DNA of 28,571 bases from CALWZE01 sp036644375 (GCA_036644375.1 JAVXQD010000028.1:1-28571); one strand, 5' to 3'; positions 14,676-22,743 are shown, counted from the first letter of the stretch. The notes: generated from the letters alone by a model not told the origin. Numbers and translations are program-made.

Positions 14676-15596
14676 ATGGCGAAATATATTTCAAAACGAA
14701 TTCTTCAGATGATACCGATGCTGATTATTCTGTCAATCGTGGTGTTTTTGATGGTTCGTCTGATACCGGGAGACCCGGTTACCATGATGCTTGGGCAGGG
14801 CGCGGGAAAAGCTGCAATTGAAGCAGAAAAGGTTCGGCTGGGACTGGACAAGCCGATGCTTATTCAGTATCTTATCTGGATGAAGAATATATTCAGCGGC
14901 GATTTGGGTATGTCCATATCCACACACAAGCCTGTTGTACTTGAGCTTATTCGCCGCTATCCCACTACTATCAAGCTCGCAGTTGGTGCCACGGTTGTCT
15001 CGACTGTGTTCGGTGTGCTTTTTGGTATGATTTCATCGGTCTGGCGCGGAAAATTTCCGGATAACGCGCTGAGAGTAGTTTCGCTCATTGCAGTTTCCAC
15101 GCCCTCGTATTTTCTGGCTATGCTGCTGATGCTGCTGTTCTGCCTAAAACTCGGATGGCTGCCGGTTACGGGCTTTGACACCGTAAGGGCAATGATTTTG
15201 CCTGTGTTCACCTTGGGGTTTCAGGAGGTCGGTTATGTTACGCGAATTACTCGCTCCTCCATGCTTGACGTGATAGGGCAGGATTACATAAGAACATCGC
15301 GGGCGCGCGGAGTAAAAAGCAGTGTTATCATCATGTCGCACGCATTCAAAAATGCAATTATTCCTGTGCTTACCGCAGTCGGATTGCGCTTTGGCTCGCT
15401 GCTTGCAGGTGCCACGCTAACCGAAACTGTATTTTCTATCGCGGGAGTCGGACGACTGGTGGTTGACGCGGTATCCAAACGAGATTACCCGCTGATTCAG
15501 GGAAGCGTGCTGCTGCTTGCAGTGACATTTGTCATTGTAAACACAATTGTGGATATTCTGTACACCGTTGCAGATCCGCGTGTCAAGCTTGATTAG
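14676..15596 (+). CDS. Peptide ABC transporter permease (DppB/OppB type)
   Basis: A 306-residue inner-membrane subunit with the DppB layout: an N-terminal helix in KRILQMIPMLIILSIVVFLMVR, a long external loop containing RLIPGDPVTMMLG, then five helices. The EAA coupling loop is read in DVIGQDYIRTSRARGVKSSVI...HAFKNAIIPV, which contacts the ATPase subunits. The short C-terminal VDILYTVADPRVKL is typical. The start follows a GGGGGG ribosome site. The next gene starts 18 bases after the stop. It pairs with the DppC-type subunit to form the channel. Confidence 0.93.
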   Translation: MAKYISKRILQMIPMLIILSIVVFLMVRLIPGDPVTMMLGQGAGKAAIEAEKVRLGLDKPMLIQYLIWMKNIFSGDLGMSISTHKPVVLELIRRYPTTIKLAVGATVVSTVFGVLFGMISSVWRGKFPDNALRVVSLIAVSTPSYFLAMLLMLLFCLKLGWLPVTGFDTVRAMILPVFTLGFQEVGYVTRITRSSMLDVIGQDYIRTSRARGVKSSVIIMSHAFKNAIIPVLTAVGLRFGSLLAGATLTETVFSIAGVGRLVVDAVSKRDYPLIQGSVLLLAVTFVIVNTIVDILYTVADPRVKLD

Positions 15597-15614
15597 CATA
15601 AGGGGGATTAGGAT

Positions 15615-16451
15615 ATGAAAAATGACATTGTACGCCGCTTTTGCAAACATAAAATGAACATTTTTGCGTTTGCTGTTCTTATATTAATCGCTCTTTTTTG
15701 TTTTGTCGGTCCGTTGGTTATAACTCAGGACCCGCTGAAACAGGATCTGCTTAATCAATTTGCTCCCGCAAGTGTCACACATCTGTTCGGAACAGATAAT
15801 CTTGGACGCGATATCTTTGCGCGCATGGTTTATGGCGGAAGAACGTCTATGATTATCAGCCTTCAGGGTGTTATTGCCGGAACATTGATAGGCGTGCTTA
15901 TAGGGGTTTTCGCAGGATTTTACGGCGGCTGGCTCGATACCGTGCTCTCACGCCTTATTGACATTTTACTTGCTTTTCCGGGTCTGCTGCTGGCAATCGT
16001 TGTCGTTGCGATACTCGGTCCCGGTACGCAGAATACCGTGTATGCAATTGCCATATTTTCAATTCCGGGAATAGCCCGAATGGTTCGCGGTCAGGTAATG
16101 ACTCTGCGCGGAAACGAATATATTTCGGCAAGCCGAGTTATCGGTGAATCTAATATGCGTATAGTTTTCACACACATTGTACCGAATGCAATGTCCCAGA
16201 TAATAGTCAACGTCACACTTAATTTGGGCACTGCGATTCTCACCTCATCCGGTTTGTCTTTTCTGGGTCTCGGCGTCCAGCTTCCAAACCCGGAATGGGG
16301 CGCTATGCTGAGCCAGGCACGTGAGATAATGCGCTCGCACCCTATGTCCGCGATAATTCCGGGTATAGCAATTACTCTTACTGTTTTGAGCTTCAGCCTT
16401 GTGGGCGACGGACTGCGTGACGCGCTTGATCCTCGTCTGAAAAACACATGA
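15615..16451 (+). CDS. Peptide ABC transporter permease (DppC/OppC type)
   Basis: A 278-residue partner permease with six membrane helices. DppC hallmarks are present: HLFGTDNLGRDIFARMVYGGRTSM near residues 55-80, the LLAFPGLLLAIVVVAILGPG helix, the EAA loop in LRGNEYISASRVIGES...THIVPNAMSQI, and the SFLGLGVQLPNPEWGAML segment. The C-terminal GDGLRDALDPRLK is the standard ending of the family. Its TGA overlaps sequence leading into the ATPase gene, whose start is 17 bases further on, so translation is probably coupled. The ribosome site is AGGGGGATTAGG. Confidence 0.93.
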   Translation: MKNDIVRRFCKHKMNIFAFAVLILIALFCFVGPLVITQDPLKQDLLNQFAPASVTHLFGTDNLGRDIFARMVYGGRTSMIISLQGVIAGTLIGVLIGVFAGFYGGWLDTVLSRLIDILLAFPGLLLAIVVVAILGPGTQNTVYAIAIFSIPGIARMVRGQVMTLRGNEYISASRVIGESNMRIVFTHIVPNAMSQIIVNVTLNLGTAILTSSGLSFLGLGVQLPNPEWGAMLSQAREIMRSHPMSAIIPGIAITLTVLSFSLVGDGLRDALDPRLKNT

Positions 16452-16468
16452 GGGGGCGGACTGAAAAT

Positions 16469-17458
16469 ATGAATGAGCCATTATTGCAAGTTAAGGACTT
16501 AAGAACCTATTTTTACACCGAGGAGGGTGTAATACCCTCTGTCGATGGAATTTCCTTTGATCTTACACAAGGTGAAACGCTTGCAATTGTCGGAGAGTCC
16601 GGCTGCGGCAAGAGTGTCACCAGCCTGTCGATAATGCGGCTTGTAGACTGTCCTCCCGGGAAAATCGAGAGCGGAGAGATAATCTATCAGGGTGAAGATC
16701 TGCTTAAAAAGTCAGAGAAAGAGATGCGCGCGATTCGCGGTAATGACATATCTATGATTTTTCAAGAGCCGATGACAAGCCTGAATCCTGTGTTTACCGT
16801 CGGTAGTCAGATAGCCGAGTCTTTTAGAATTCATCAGGGCATGAAAAAGCATGATGCGCGCACACATGCCATTGAAATGATTCAGATGGTCGGAATTTCA
16901 AGCCCCGAAAAGGTCGTAGACCAATATCCGCACGAGCTTTCCGGCGGTATGCGTCAGCGTATTATGATAGCCATGGCACTGGCGTGTAAGCCAAAAATAC
17001 TGATAGCCGACGAGCCTACCACGGCGCTTGATGTCACTATTCAAGCACAGATAATGCATCTTTTGGCAGATCTTAAAAAGCAGACAGGAACATCGATAAT
17101 AATAATTACACACGATCTCGGAGTGGTTGCACAGATAGCGGAAAATGCGATGGTTATGTATGCGGGTCAGGTAGTGGAATATGCCTCGGTATCCAAGATA
17201 TACAAAGATCCGCTTCACCCGTATACCGACGGGCTGCTCAAGAGTATCCCGAATCTCAGCGATGATGTTGAGCGTCTTTATAATATTAAAGGCATGGTTC
17301 CCTGCGCAAGCGAGTATCCGACAGGGTGCCGATTCTGCCCCAGATGTGAGTGTGCCTCTGAGATATGCGAGCAAAAAGAGCCGCCGCTGTTGGCGTTAGC
17401 TGACGGGAGAAGTGTTCGCTGCTGGAAATATATGCAGGAGGGACAAAGCAATGAATGA
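16469..17458 (+). CDS. Peptide ABC transporter ATP-binding subunit (DppD/OppD type)
   Basis: A 329-residue ATPase with Walker A GESGCGKS at 42-49, Q-loop Q99, signature LSGGMRQR at 157-164, Walker B ILIADEP with D181-E182, and H-loop THDLG. The C-terminal oligopeptide-transporter extension contains CRFCPRCECASEIC, the Cys-rich segment present in this subfamily. An ATG in frame at 16448 overlaps the previous stop, but MNEPLLQVKDL at 16469 matches the usual N-terminus and has GGGGGCGG upstream. It energises uptake together with the next gene. Confidence 0.94.
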   Translation: MNEPLLQVKDLRTYFYTEEGVIPSVDGISFDLTQGETLAIVGESGCGKSVTSLSIMRLVDCPPGKIESGEIIYQGEDLLKKSEKEMRAIRGNDISMIFQEPMTSLNPVFTVGSQIAESFRIHQGMKKHDARTHAIEMIQMVGISSPEKVVDQYPHELSGGMRQRIMIAMALACKPKILIADEPTTALDVTIQAQIMHLLADLKKQTGTSIIIITHDLGVVAQIAENAMVMYAGQVVEYASVSKIYKDPLHPYTDGLLKSIPNLSDDVERLYNIKGMVPCASEYPTGCRFCPRCECASEICEQKEPPLLALADGRSVRCWKYMQEGQSNE

Positions 17459-18431
17459 AAACTCAAATTCGCTGCTCAGGGTTGAAAACCTGAAAATTCA
17501 CTACAAGATAAAGCGCAAAAAGTCCTTGCTGACAAGCTATATGTATTCCAAGGCGGTTGAAGATATATCATTGGATATCAAAGAGGGAGAAACCTTCGGA
17601 TTGGTCGGTGAGTCGGGATGTGGAAAGTCCACAACCGGAAAGGCGATCGTGCGTCTGATTGAAGCGACGGAGGGCAGGATATATTTCCGCGGCAAGGAGA
17701 TCAGCACCTACAGCCGTCCCGAATTGGCAAAGCACATACAGATGATTTTCCAGGATCCGTTTTCGTCGCTTGACCCGCGCATGACTTGCGGACGCTGCAT
17801 TGAGGAACCGCTTTTGGTGCATGGCATGAAAAATGCCGCCGAACGCAAAAAAATCTGTATTCAATTGATGAATGACGTCGGGCTTCGCGAGGATCAATAT
17901 ACGCGGTTTCCTCATGAATTTTCCGGCGGACAGAGACAGCGTATCGGTGTGGCACGCGCTATTGCGCTTCATCCCGATATGGTTATATGCGATGAGCCGG
18001 TTTCGGCACTTGACGTTTCAATCCAGGCTCAGATACTGAACCTGATGCAGGATTTGCAAAAAAAATACAATCTTACATATATCTTTATCAGCCATAACCT
18101 CAGCGTGGTAAAACATCTTTGTGACCGCATTGCTGTTATGTATCTCGGGCATATTGTGGAATTAGCAGACAAAAATGAACTGTTTGACAATCCGCTGCAC
18201 CCGTATACGTTCGCTCTGCTCGACGCTATACCTGTTGCCGACCCAGATGTGAAAAGTATGCGAGGCGAACTTACGGGCGATGTGCCAAGCCCTCTGAACC
18301 CGCCTTCGGGTTGCTGCTTTCACACCCGCTGCCCATATGCAGCGCAAAAATGCAGTGAAGAGATTCCGGCTCTTAAAGAAAACTGCAAGGGTCACTTTGT
18401 GGCATGCCATTTTGCCGGACAAAACAAATAA
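17451..18431 (+). CDS. Peptide ABC transporter ATP-binding subunit (DppF/OppF type)
   Basis: A 326-residue second ATPase, with Walker A GESGCGKS at 53-60, Q-loop FQDPFSSLDPR, signature FSGGQRQR at 157-164, Walker B MVICDEPVSALD and H-loop SHNLS. The C-terminal extension has GCCFHTRCPYAAQKC, again with the family's Cys spacing. The start at 17451 (MNENSNSLLRVENL) follows GGAGGGAC and overlaps the previous gene by 8 bases, implying translational coupling. Upstream in-frame codons to 17412 lack a ribosome site. With the DppD-type subunit it forms the heterodimeric motor, so the transporter is complete: one binding protein, two permeases and two ATPases. Confidence 0.94.
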   Translation: MNENSNSLLRVENLKIHYKIKRKKSLLTSYMYSKAVEDISLDIKEGETFGLVGESGCGKSTTGKAIVRLIEATEGRIYFRGKEISTYSRPELAKHIQMIFQDPFSSLDPRMTCGRCIEEPLLVHGMKNAAERKKICIQLMNDVGLREDQYTRFPHEFSGGQRQRIGVARAIALHPDMVICDEPVSALDVSIQAQILNLMQDLQKKYNLTYIFISHNLSVVKHLCDRIAVMYLGHIVELADKNELFDNPLHPYTFALLDAIPVADPDVKSMRGELTGDVPSPLNPPSGCCFHTRCPYAAQKCSEEIPALKENCKGHFVACHFAGQNK

Positions 18432-18471
18432 ACAACAGGCTTGTTCTGTTGAATTTAAGGAGGATATTTCT

Positions 18472-19281
18472 ATGGATCGCAATCTTGTTCAAGAATATGA
18501 GGTTTCCAGCTGGACGCGAGTATCTTTTGTATCGGACGAAGCTATGAAGGCAATCGACGCCAAAATAGCTGCGGACCCCGACAATTCCGCACTGTGGATG
18601 GAAAAGGGACTTGCTTTTGCCGGCAGCTCTCTTTTTCGTGAGGCTGAGGAATGCTATGCACACGCTATAGCACTTGACCCGTTTAACAATATTCTGTATC
18701 GTCACCGCGGTCATCGTATGCTCTCTCAATGGCGCTTTGAGGATGCTTGTGCAGACTTCACACTCGCGTCAAAGCTAATGCCCGATAACGGCCCCGAAAA
18801 CTGGAATATTTGGTATCATTTGGGTCTTTCTCACTTTCTGCTCGGAGAATATGCAAAGGCTGCTGTAGCCTATCAGCATTGTCTCGATATGTCTGTTACC
18901 GACGATGAAAAAATTGCGGTCTGCGATTGGTATTATATGACTGAGCTTCGTCTTGGCGACCGCGACGCCGCACAAAAAATTATAGAGAATGTCAAGGAGG
19001 ACTTTGATCCGGGTGATAATACAGCTTATTTCCGCCGTCTTCTTATGTACAAGGGAATAGTAAAGCCCGAAGAAGTTCTGCCCGCTGATATCAGCAGCCT
19101 TGAAGCACTGGATTTGATTACTATGGGCTTCGGTCTGTCAAACTACTATTTTTACAACGGCGATGTTGAAAAATCGAATCAAGTCATTGATATGATTTTG
19201 AAAGCCGGAAATGAAAATGAATGCTATTTTGCATTTGGCTATCTCGCTGCGCTTGTCGATAAAACCAATCGCTCTAAGTAA
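18472..19281 (+). CDS. Cytosolic TPR-repeat protein, function unknown
   Basis: A 269-residue protein without signal peptide or membrane helix, built of tetratricopeptide-like repeats. The clearest are residues about 38-70 (SALWMEKGLAFAGSSLFREA...AIALDPFNN), about 72-105 (ILYRHRGHRMLSQWRFEDA...ASKLMPDNG) and about 108-140 (NIWYHLGLSHFLLGEYAKA...QHCLDM). The C-terminal third is less regular, with GLSNYYFYNGDVEKSNQVIDMI as a likely last repeat. TPR arrays bind other proteins or peptides. The AAGGAGGATA ribosome site fixes the start at 18472, 40 bases after the DppF-type gene, so it belongs to the transporter operon. A terminator-like hairpin follows its stop. No specific family was recognised. 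Confidence 0.82.
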   Translation: MDRNLVQEYEVSSWTRVSFVSDEAMKAIDAKIAADPDNSALWMEKGLAFAGSSLFREAEECYAHAIALDPFNNILYRHRGHRMLSQWRFEDACADFTLASKLMPDNGPENWNIWYHLGLSHFLLGEYAKAAVAYQHCLDMSVTDDEKIAVCDWYYMTELRLGDRDAAQKIIENVKEDFDPGDNTAYFRRLLMYKGIVKPEEVLPADISSLEALDLITMGFGLSNYYFYNGDVEKSNQVIDMILKAGNENECYFAFGYLAALVDKTNRSK

Positions 19282-19356
19282 TCGGGCTTATCTGATTATT
19301 CACGGAAATTGAAGATACATCATTGTTCTTGAATTCATACAAAAAACAGTAAAACT

Positions 19357-19409
19357 AAAAATGTTTCGGCTTCTGTCTTGCACTTTCTTGTCAGGAGCCT
19401 TTCATTTTT
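19357..19409 (+). terminator. Terminator after the TPR gene
   Basis: GGCTTCTG (19368-19375) pairs with CAGGAGCC (19392-19399) with one wobble. Outside it AAAAATG and CATTTTT can extend the stem across small internal loops. The 3' side is U-rich (TTTCATTTTTAT). It separates the transporter-TPR transcript from the RidA-PepT transcript. Confidence 0.6.
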
Positions 19410-19462
19410 ATCAAATTATTCGGAATATGCCCGGCTGACAAAAGCATTAGGGCTCCAAAAGA

Positions 19463-19491
19463 TTGCGCGGTATGACACGAAAGATTATAAA
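19463..19491 (+). promoter_or_regulatory. Candidate sigma-A promoter of the RidA-PepT unit
   Basis: TTGCGC (19463-19468) and TATAAA (19486-19491) are spaced by exactly 17 bases. Transcription would begin near 19498, at the foot of the leader hairpin 19495-19522. Together with the terminator upstream, this makes the RidA genes separately expressible from the transporter. Confidence 0.5.
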
Positions 19492-19494
19492 AAA

Positions 19495-19522
19495 GGCGCG
19501 TTGAGCCGGAATCGGCTGCGCC
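19495..19522 (+). repeat. GC-rich stem-loop at the 5' end of the RidA transcript
   Basis: GGCGC (19495-19499) pairs with GCGCC (19518-19522), and inside it GCCG (19505-19508) with CGGC (19513-19516) closing a GAAT loop. It lies just before the ribosome site TTGGAGG and at the predicted transcript start, which is the position of 5' stability hairpins. Confidence 0.55.
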
Positions 19523-19541
19523 TCATTGGAGGTAATTAAAC

Positions 19542-20282
19542 ATGATTGAGCGTTTTGATATCGGCAAGGGCAGCAGCCGTCTGGTAATTCATAACGGCGT
19601 TGCATATTTTACCGGACATGCATCCCCAAAGTTCAAAACATTGAGGGAGCAAACGGCGGGTCTTTGCCGCCGTTATGATGAGCTGTTCGCACAGTTTGGA
19701 CTGAAAAAAGAAAACATCATTTCGATGAATGCATATTTGAAAGACATCAAAGAGCTTCCCGAATTCGATGATGAGTGGAACAAGTGGATTGACCCCGCTC
19801 ACGCGCCTGCGGGAGTTGCGGTGCAAGCTCCGCCCGATCAGACCTCTGAGATGGGTGACAATATACATGTCGAGCTTGCGCTTATAGTTGCGGCTGACTG
19901 TAAAGACCAAAAAACAACCGGAAAATTAGAGCATTTTGACCTGAGTCCCGGCGGAAGCCGCCTGGTCATACACAACGATGTGGCATATTTCACAGGGCAT
20001 GTCAGCCCGTTTTTCAAAACTCTCCGCGAACAGACCGAGGGTATATGCCGCAGATATGATGAATTATTCACTCAGTTTGGGCTAAAAAAAGAGAACATTC
20101 TCATGGCGAATATCTATGTGCGCGACGGAAGTCAAATGAAAGAATTCAGTGAACCGTTTCATGAGTGGGTGGGAGAAATCAATCCCCCTGCCGGTATAGC
20201 TGTTCAGGCTCCGCCGGAATTTAAATTTGATGACGGCAGCGATATTCTGATTGAAATTGCGCTTATCGTTGCACGGGCTTAA
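19542..20282 (+). CDS. Tandem-domain RidA-like protein (two fused RidA/YjgF domains)
   Basis: A 246-residue fusion of two RidA-fold domains (residues about 2-118 and 129-246) joined by a short Lys/Asp-rich linker. The halves are close copies: SSRLVIHNGVAYFTGHASP versus GSRLVIHNDVAYFTGHVSP, and RRYDELFAQFGLKKENI versus RRYDELFTQFGLKKENI. Archetypal RidA deaminates reactive imines and needs an Arg (Arg105 in E. coli, context PARSCVEV). Here both domains read PAGVAVQAPP and PAGIAVQAPP, with Gly at that place, while the later Glu (VELALIVA, IEIALIVA) is kept. They therefore resemble the Arg-less RidA subfamilies, whose activity is not established. RidA forms trimers, so a fused pair would give an unusual assembly. 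Ribosome site TTGGAGG; the next gene, a third copy, is 30 bases on. Confidence 0.88.
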   Translation: MIERFDIGKGSSRLVIHNGVAYFTGHASPKFKTLREQTAGLCRRYDELFAQFGLKKENIISMNAYLKDIKELPEFDDEWNKWIDPAHAPAGVAVQAPPDQTSEMGDNIHVELALIVAADCKDQKTTGKLEHFDLSPGGSRLVIHNDVAYFTGHVSPFFKTLREQTEGICRRYDELFTQFGLKKENILMANIYVRDGSQMKEFSEPFHEWVGEINPPAGIAVQAPPEFKFDDGSDILIEIALIVARA

Positions 20283-20312
20283 CGCCGAATTTCAGAAAGG
20301 AAATTACAGATT

Positions 20313-20672
20313 ATGGAAATCAAACGCTTTGACAACGGTCCCGGATGCAGCCGAATGGTAATTCATAACGGTGTTGCTTATTTTACCGGGCATAGTGCAC
20401 GACCTGAATTTAAGACAATGAAAGAGCAGACAGCGGCAGTGCTTGCTCGTTATGATGAACTGTTCGCGGAGTTCAGTCTCAAAAAGGAAAATATCATAAT
20501 GCTGAACGGATATCTTGCGGATATGAATATGATGAATGATTTTAACGAGGTGTTCCGTGCATGGATGTCAGCAGACAATAGCACTTGTGCTCCCGCAGGC
20601 GTATGTGTACAGGCTAAGCCGTCCGGTGACGGCAACCTTCTTGAATTGCAATTCATTGTAGCGGTAGACTGA
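20313..20672 (+). CDS. Single-domain RidA-like protein
   Basis: A 119-residue RidA-fold protein closely related to each half of the preceding gene: SRMVIHNGVAYFTGHSA, then ARYDELFAEFSLKKENIIMLNGYLAD. The active-site Arg of archetypal RidA is again Gly (APAGVCVQAKP), and the downstream Glu is kept (LLELQFIVA). The length is that of a standard single-domain RidA, so gene duplication plus fusion explains the pair. An AGAAAGGAAA ribosome site precedes the ATG. Peptidase T starts 160 bases downstream with no terminator between, so the three genes are probably co-expressed. Mixed trimers with the tandem protein are conceivable. The ligand is unknown. Confidence 0.88.
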   Translation: MEIKRFDNGPGCSRMVIHNGVAYFTGHSARPEFKTMKEQTAAVLARYDELFAEFSLKKENIIMLNGYLADMNMMNDFNEVFRAWMSADNSTCAPAGVCVQAKPSGDGNLLELQFIVAVD

Positions 20673-20832
20673 AAATCAGCGTGAAATAATAAGCTTCCAA
20701 ATCATCGGGCGAGAAAAACTCGTGCTTGTTTTGGGTTTGAATGAGCGGCTGCACTTGAAATTAATACAGTGCGAAATCCGTATTATTCAGATGGTATTAT
20801 TTAAACTGTGCCGAGCAAAAAAGGAGTTAAGC

Positions 20833-22068
20833 ATGGATATTTGCGACCGTTTTATTAAATATGTCAAGGTTGACACCACCAGCAATCCGATGTGTACCGA
20901 AAGCCCCTCATTTGAAGGTGAATGGAATCTGGCAAACATGTTGGCAGATGATTTGAGGGAGATAGGTCTGGAGAATGTTCATGTAAGCGAGCATTGCTAT
21001 GTCACTGCTTCGCTCCCGGCAACTGACGGCTTTCAAAATTGTCCAAAGCTGGGATTTATTGCCCACATGGATACAGTTGACGCTGCTCCCGGTAAAAATG
21101 TGAATCCGATTATATGGCATTGCTATGACGGAGGCGATCTCAAGCTCAGCGATGAGATTGTGCTGTCCGACCGTCAATTCCCATTTTTAAAATCACTTGT
21201 GGGACAGACGCTTATTACAAGCGACGGTACAACGCTTTTGGGTGCCGATGATAAGGCCGGTATTGCCGAGATTTTCTCGATGCTTGAGGAGCTTAATGCA
21301 CTGAATATTCCACATGGACCGATTAAAATCGGTTTTACTCCCGATGAGGAAATAGGTTCGGGTACCGACTATTTTGAGCTTGATCGTTTCGATGCTGATT
21401 TCGCTTACACTGTCGACGGTGGGGATGCGGGTGAACTGGAATACCAGAATTTCAATGCCGCTCAGGCGGAGCTTGAATTTCACGGGCTTTCGGTGCATCC
21501 GGGCAGTGCCAAAAACATAATGGTTAATGCGCAGAATATAGCGATAGAATTTCATGCGCTGCTGCCTGAAAGCGAGCGCCCCGAGCACACAGAGGGAGAA
21601 GAGGGCTTTTTCCATCTTTGCAATATGGTTGGGGATGTGACGAAAGCAGAATTGACCTATATTATCAGAGATCACAGCCGAGAAAAATTCGAAATCCGAA
21701 AGGACGAGATGAAAAGGGCGGCGGAGTTTATCGAGTCAAAGCATGGGGCGGGAACCGTGAAATTAACGCTCAAGGACAGCTATTACAACATGGAGGAGAA
21801 GATACTTCCGCATATGCATTTGATAGACAATGCAAAAGCGGCAATCGAAGAAGCCGGTGCTACTCCGATTATTTTCCCTGTGCGTGGCGGAACAGATGGT
21901 GCGCTGCTCTCGTACAAGGGATTACCGTGTCCGAATCTCGGCACAGGCGGATTCAATGCCCATGGCGTTTATGAATTGGCATCCTTGGAAAAAATGAAAA
22001 TCTGTCGTGATATATTGATTAATATTGTGAGGATATACTCTCAGCAGCGCAATACGGGGAAAGCATAA
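20833..22068 (+). CDS. pepT: Peptidase T (tripeptide aminopeptidase, M20B)
   Basis: A 411-residue dinuclear zinc exopeptidase that removes the N-terminal residue of tripeptides in the cytosol. All metal and catalytic positions of E. coli PepT are visible at nearly the same numbers: H78 and D80 in GFIAHMDTVD, the Asp of LLGADDKAG near 139-140, DEEIGSG with E172-E173, D195 in YTVDGGDAG, and H377 in GGFNAHGVYE. The RGGTDG motif binds the peptide ends. The length matches the family (about 410). The frame is open back to 20722, but MDICDRFIKYVKVDTTS at 20833 is the standard N-terminus and follows AAGGAGTTA. It would process tripeptides delivered by the upstream transporter. Confidence 0.95.
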   Translation: MDICDRFIKYVKVDTTSNPMCTESPSFEGEWNLANMLADDLREIGLENVHVSEHCYVTASLPATDGFQNCPKLGFIAHMDTVDAAPGKNVNPIIWHCYDGGDLKLSDEIVLSDRQFPFLKSLVGQTLITSDGTTLLGADDKAGIAEIFSMLEELNALNIPHGPIKIGFTPDEEIGSGTDYFELDRFDADFAYTVDGGDAGELEYQNFNAAQAELEFHGLSVHPGSAKNIMVNAQNIAIEFHALLPESERPEHTEGEEGFFHLCNMVGDVTKAELTYIIRDHSREKFEIRKDEMKRAAEFIESKHGAGTVKLTLKDSYYNMEEKILPHMHLIDNAKAAIEEAGATPIIFPVRGGTDGALLSYKGLPCPNLGTGGFNAHGVYELASLEKMKICRDILINIVRIYSQQRNTGKA

Positions 22069-22151
22069 GCTCAGGCAATTGAGGGCGAAACCATTGGGGT
22101 TTTGTCAGCCTAATCAACTTTAACATCATTGCATTTACCCTAATGGATTGC

Positions 22152-22179
22152 CGGCAGAGAAGACCTGTCTTCCCTGCCG
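22152..22179 (+). repeat. Hairpin after pepT
   Basis: CGGCAG (22152-22157) pairs with CTGCCG (22174-22179), with GAAGAC/GTCTTC inside. No U-run follows. It probably acts with the true terminator 55 bases downstream. Confidence 0.4.
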
Positions 22180-22232
22180 TCTCATTGCAGTGCCGCGCTG
22201 CTGCCTTATTTCCTACAGCACAATTGCATTTT

Positions 22233-22266
22233 AAAAGCTGCTTTAAGAACCTTAAGCAGCTTTTTT
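22233..22266 (+). terminator. Intrinsic terminator of the RidA-PepT unit
   Basis: AAAAGCTGCTT (22233-22243) and AAGCAGCTTTT (22254-22264) form an 11-bp stem followed without a gap by a T-run to 22266. It ends the long plus-strand block that began at 13011. Confidence 0.88.
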
Positions 22267-22394
22267 GCTGCGCTGTCCTGCTGAGTGCTTAGTAATTAAC
22301 ATTATTTTGCTGCACTGTGAGCTGTGGAGGAATAATGCTTTCCCTGAAAACAGCGCCAAGTTCCGGGTCTGCGGCGCTGTTCGCTGATTTTTCT

Positions 22395-22423
22395 TTGATA
22401 CCTCTGTTATTACCTGTTATACT
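22395..22423 (+). promoter_or_regulatory. Sigma-A promoter of the 67-residue protein
   Basis: TTGATA (22395-22400) and TATACT (22418-22423) are spaced by exactly 17 bases. Transcription starting near 22430 leaves room only for the ribosome site AAAGGAG (22434-22440), so translation must begin at the GTG at 22452 rather than at the upstream in-frame ATGs. Confidence 0.72.
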
Positions 22424-22451
22424 GTTATCAACGAAAGGAGCTGATTTTTCA

Positions 22452-22655
22452 GTGAAACCATTGTGCGAATTAAGATTCGGTCTTGAAGAAGTAACAGGTG
22501 AGCTGTTGGCGTACCCTTCTTCTGACCTCCACGTGGTTGTTTGGCGCGATGGCGCCTGGTCTGTATATGACGGAATTTTTGGTGATTGGCTTGACTCAAC
22601 TCCCATAACCGAATCAGAAGCCATGCGTCTGACCTCGGGTGTAATGCCGACGTAG
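22452..22655 (+). CDS. 67-residue acidic hypothetical protein, GTG start
   Basis: A small soluble protein that I do not recognise by name. It contains a compact aromatic core (LHVVVWRDGAWSVYDGIFGDWLDS) and an acidic N-terminal stretch (ELRFGLEEVTGELLAYPSSD). An in-frame ATG at 22317 would give 112 residues, but its extra 45 residues look non-coding and span the promoter at 22395-22423. The GTG at 22452 has AAAGGAG 11 bases before it. It is monocistronic and lies between the terminator of the PepT unit and the convergent minus-strand cluster. The opposite strand is also open here (22289-22687), but its Ser/Asn/Thr-rich translation looks like a shadow. Confidence 0.6.
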   Translation: MKPLCELRFGLEEVTGELLAYPSSDLHVVVWRDGAWSVYDGIFGDWLDSTPITESEAMRLTSGVMPT

Positions 22656-22743
22656 GCTTTTGCAAACAGATTGCTTGTTTTTGACAAATCCTCAATTTCT
22701 TTGCCTATAAATTAAAATAGAAATGCAGGAAAAGCCGCGAGGT

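Noticed and set aside
22289..22687. 132-codon minus-strand frame opposite the 67-residue protein
   Set aside because: Low-complexity Ser/Asn/Thr/Pro composition, with promoter and ribosome-site evidence on the other strand.
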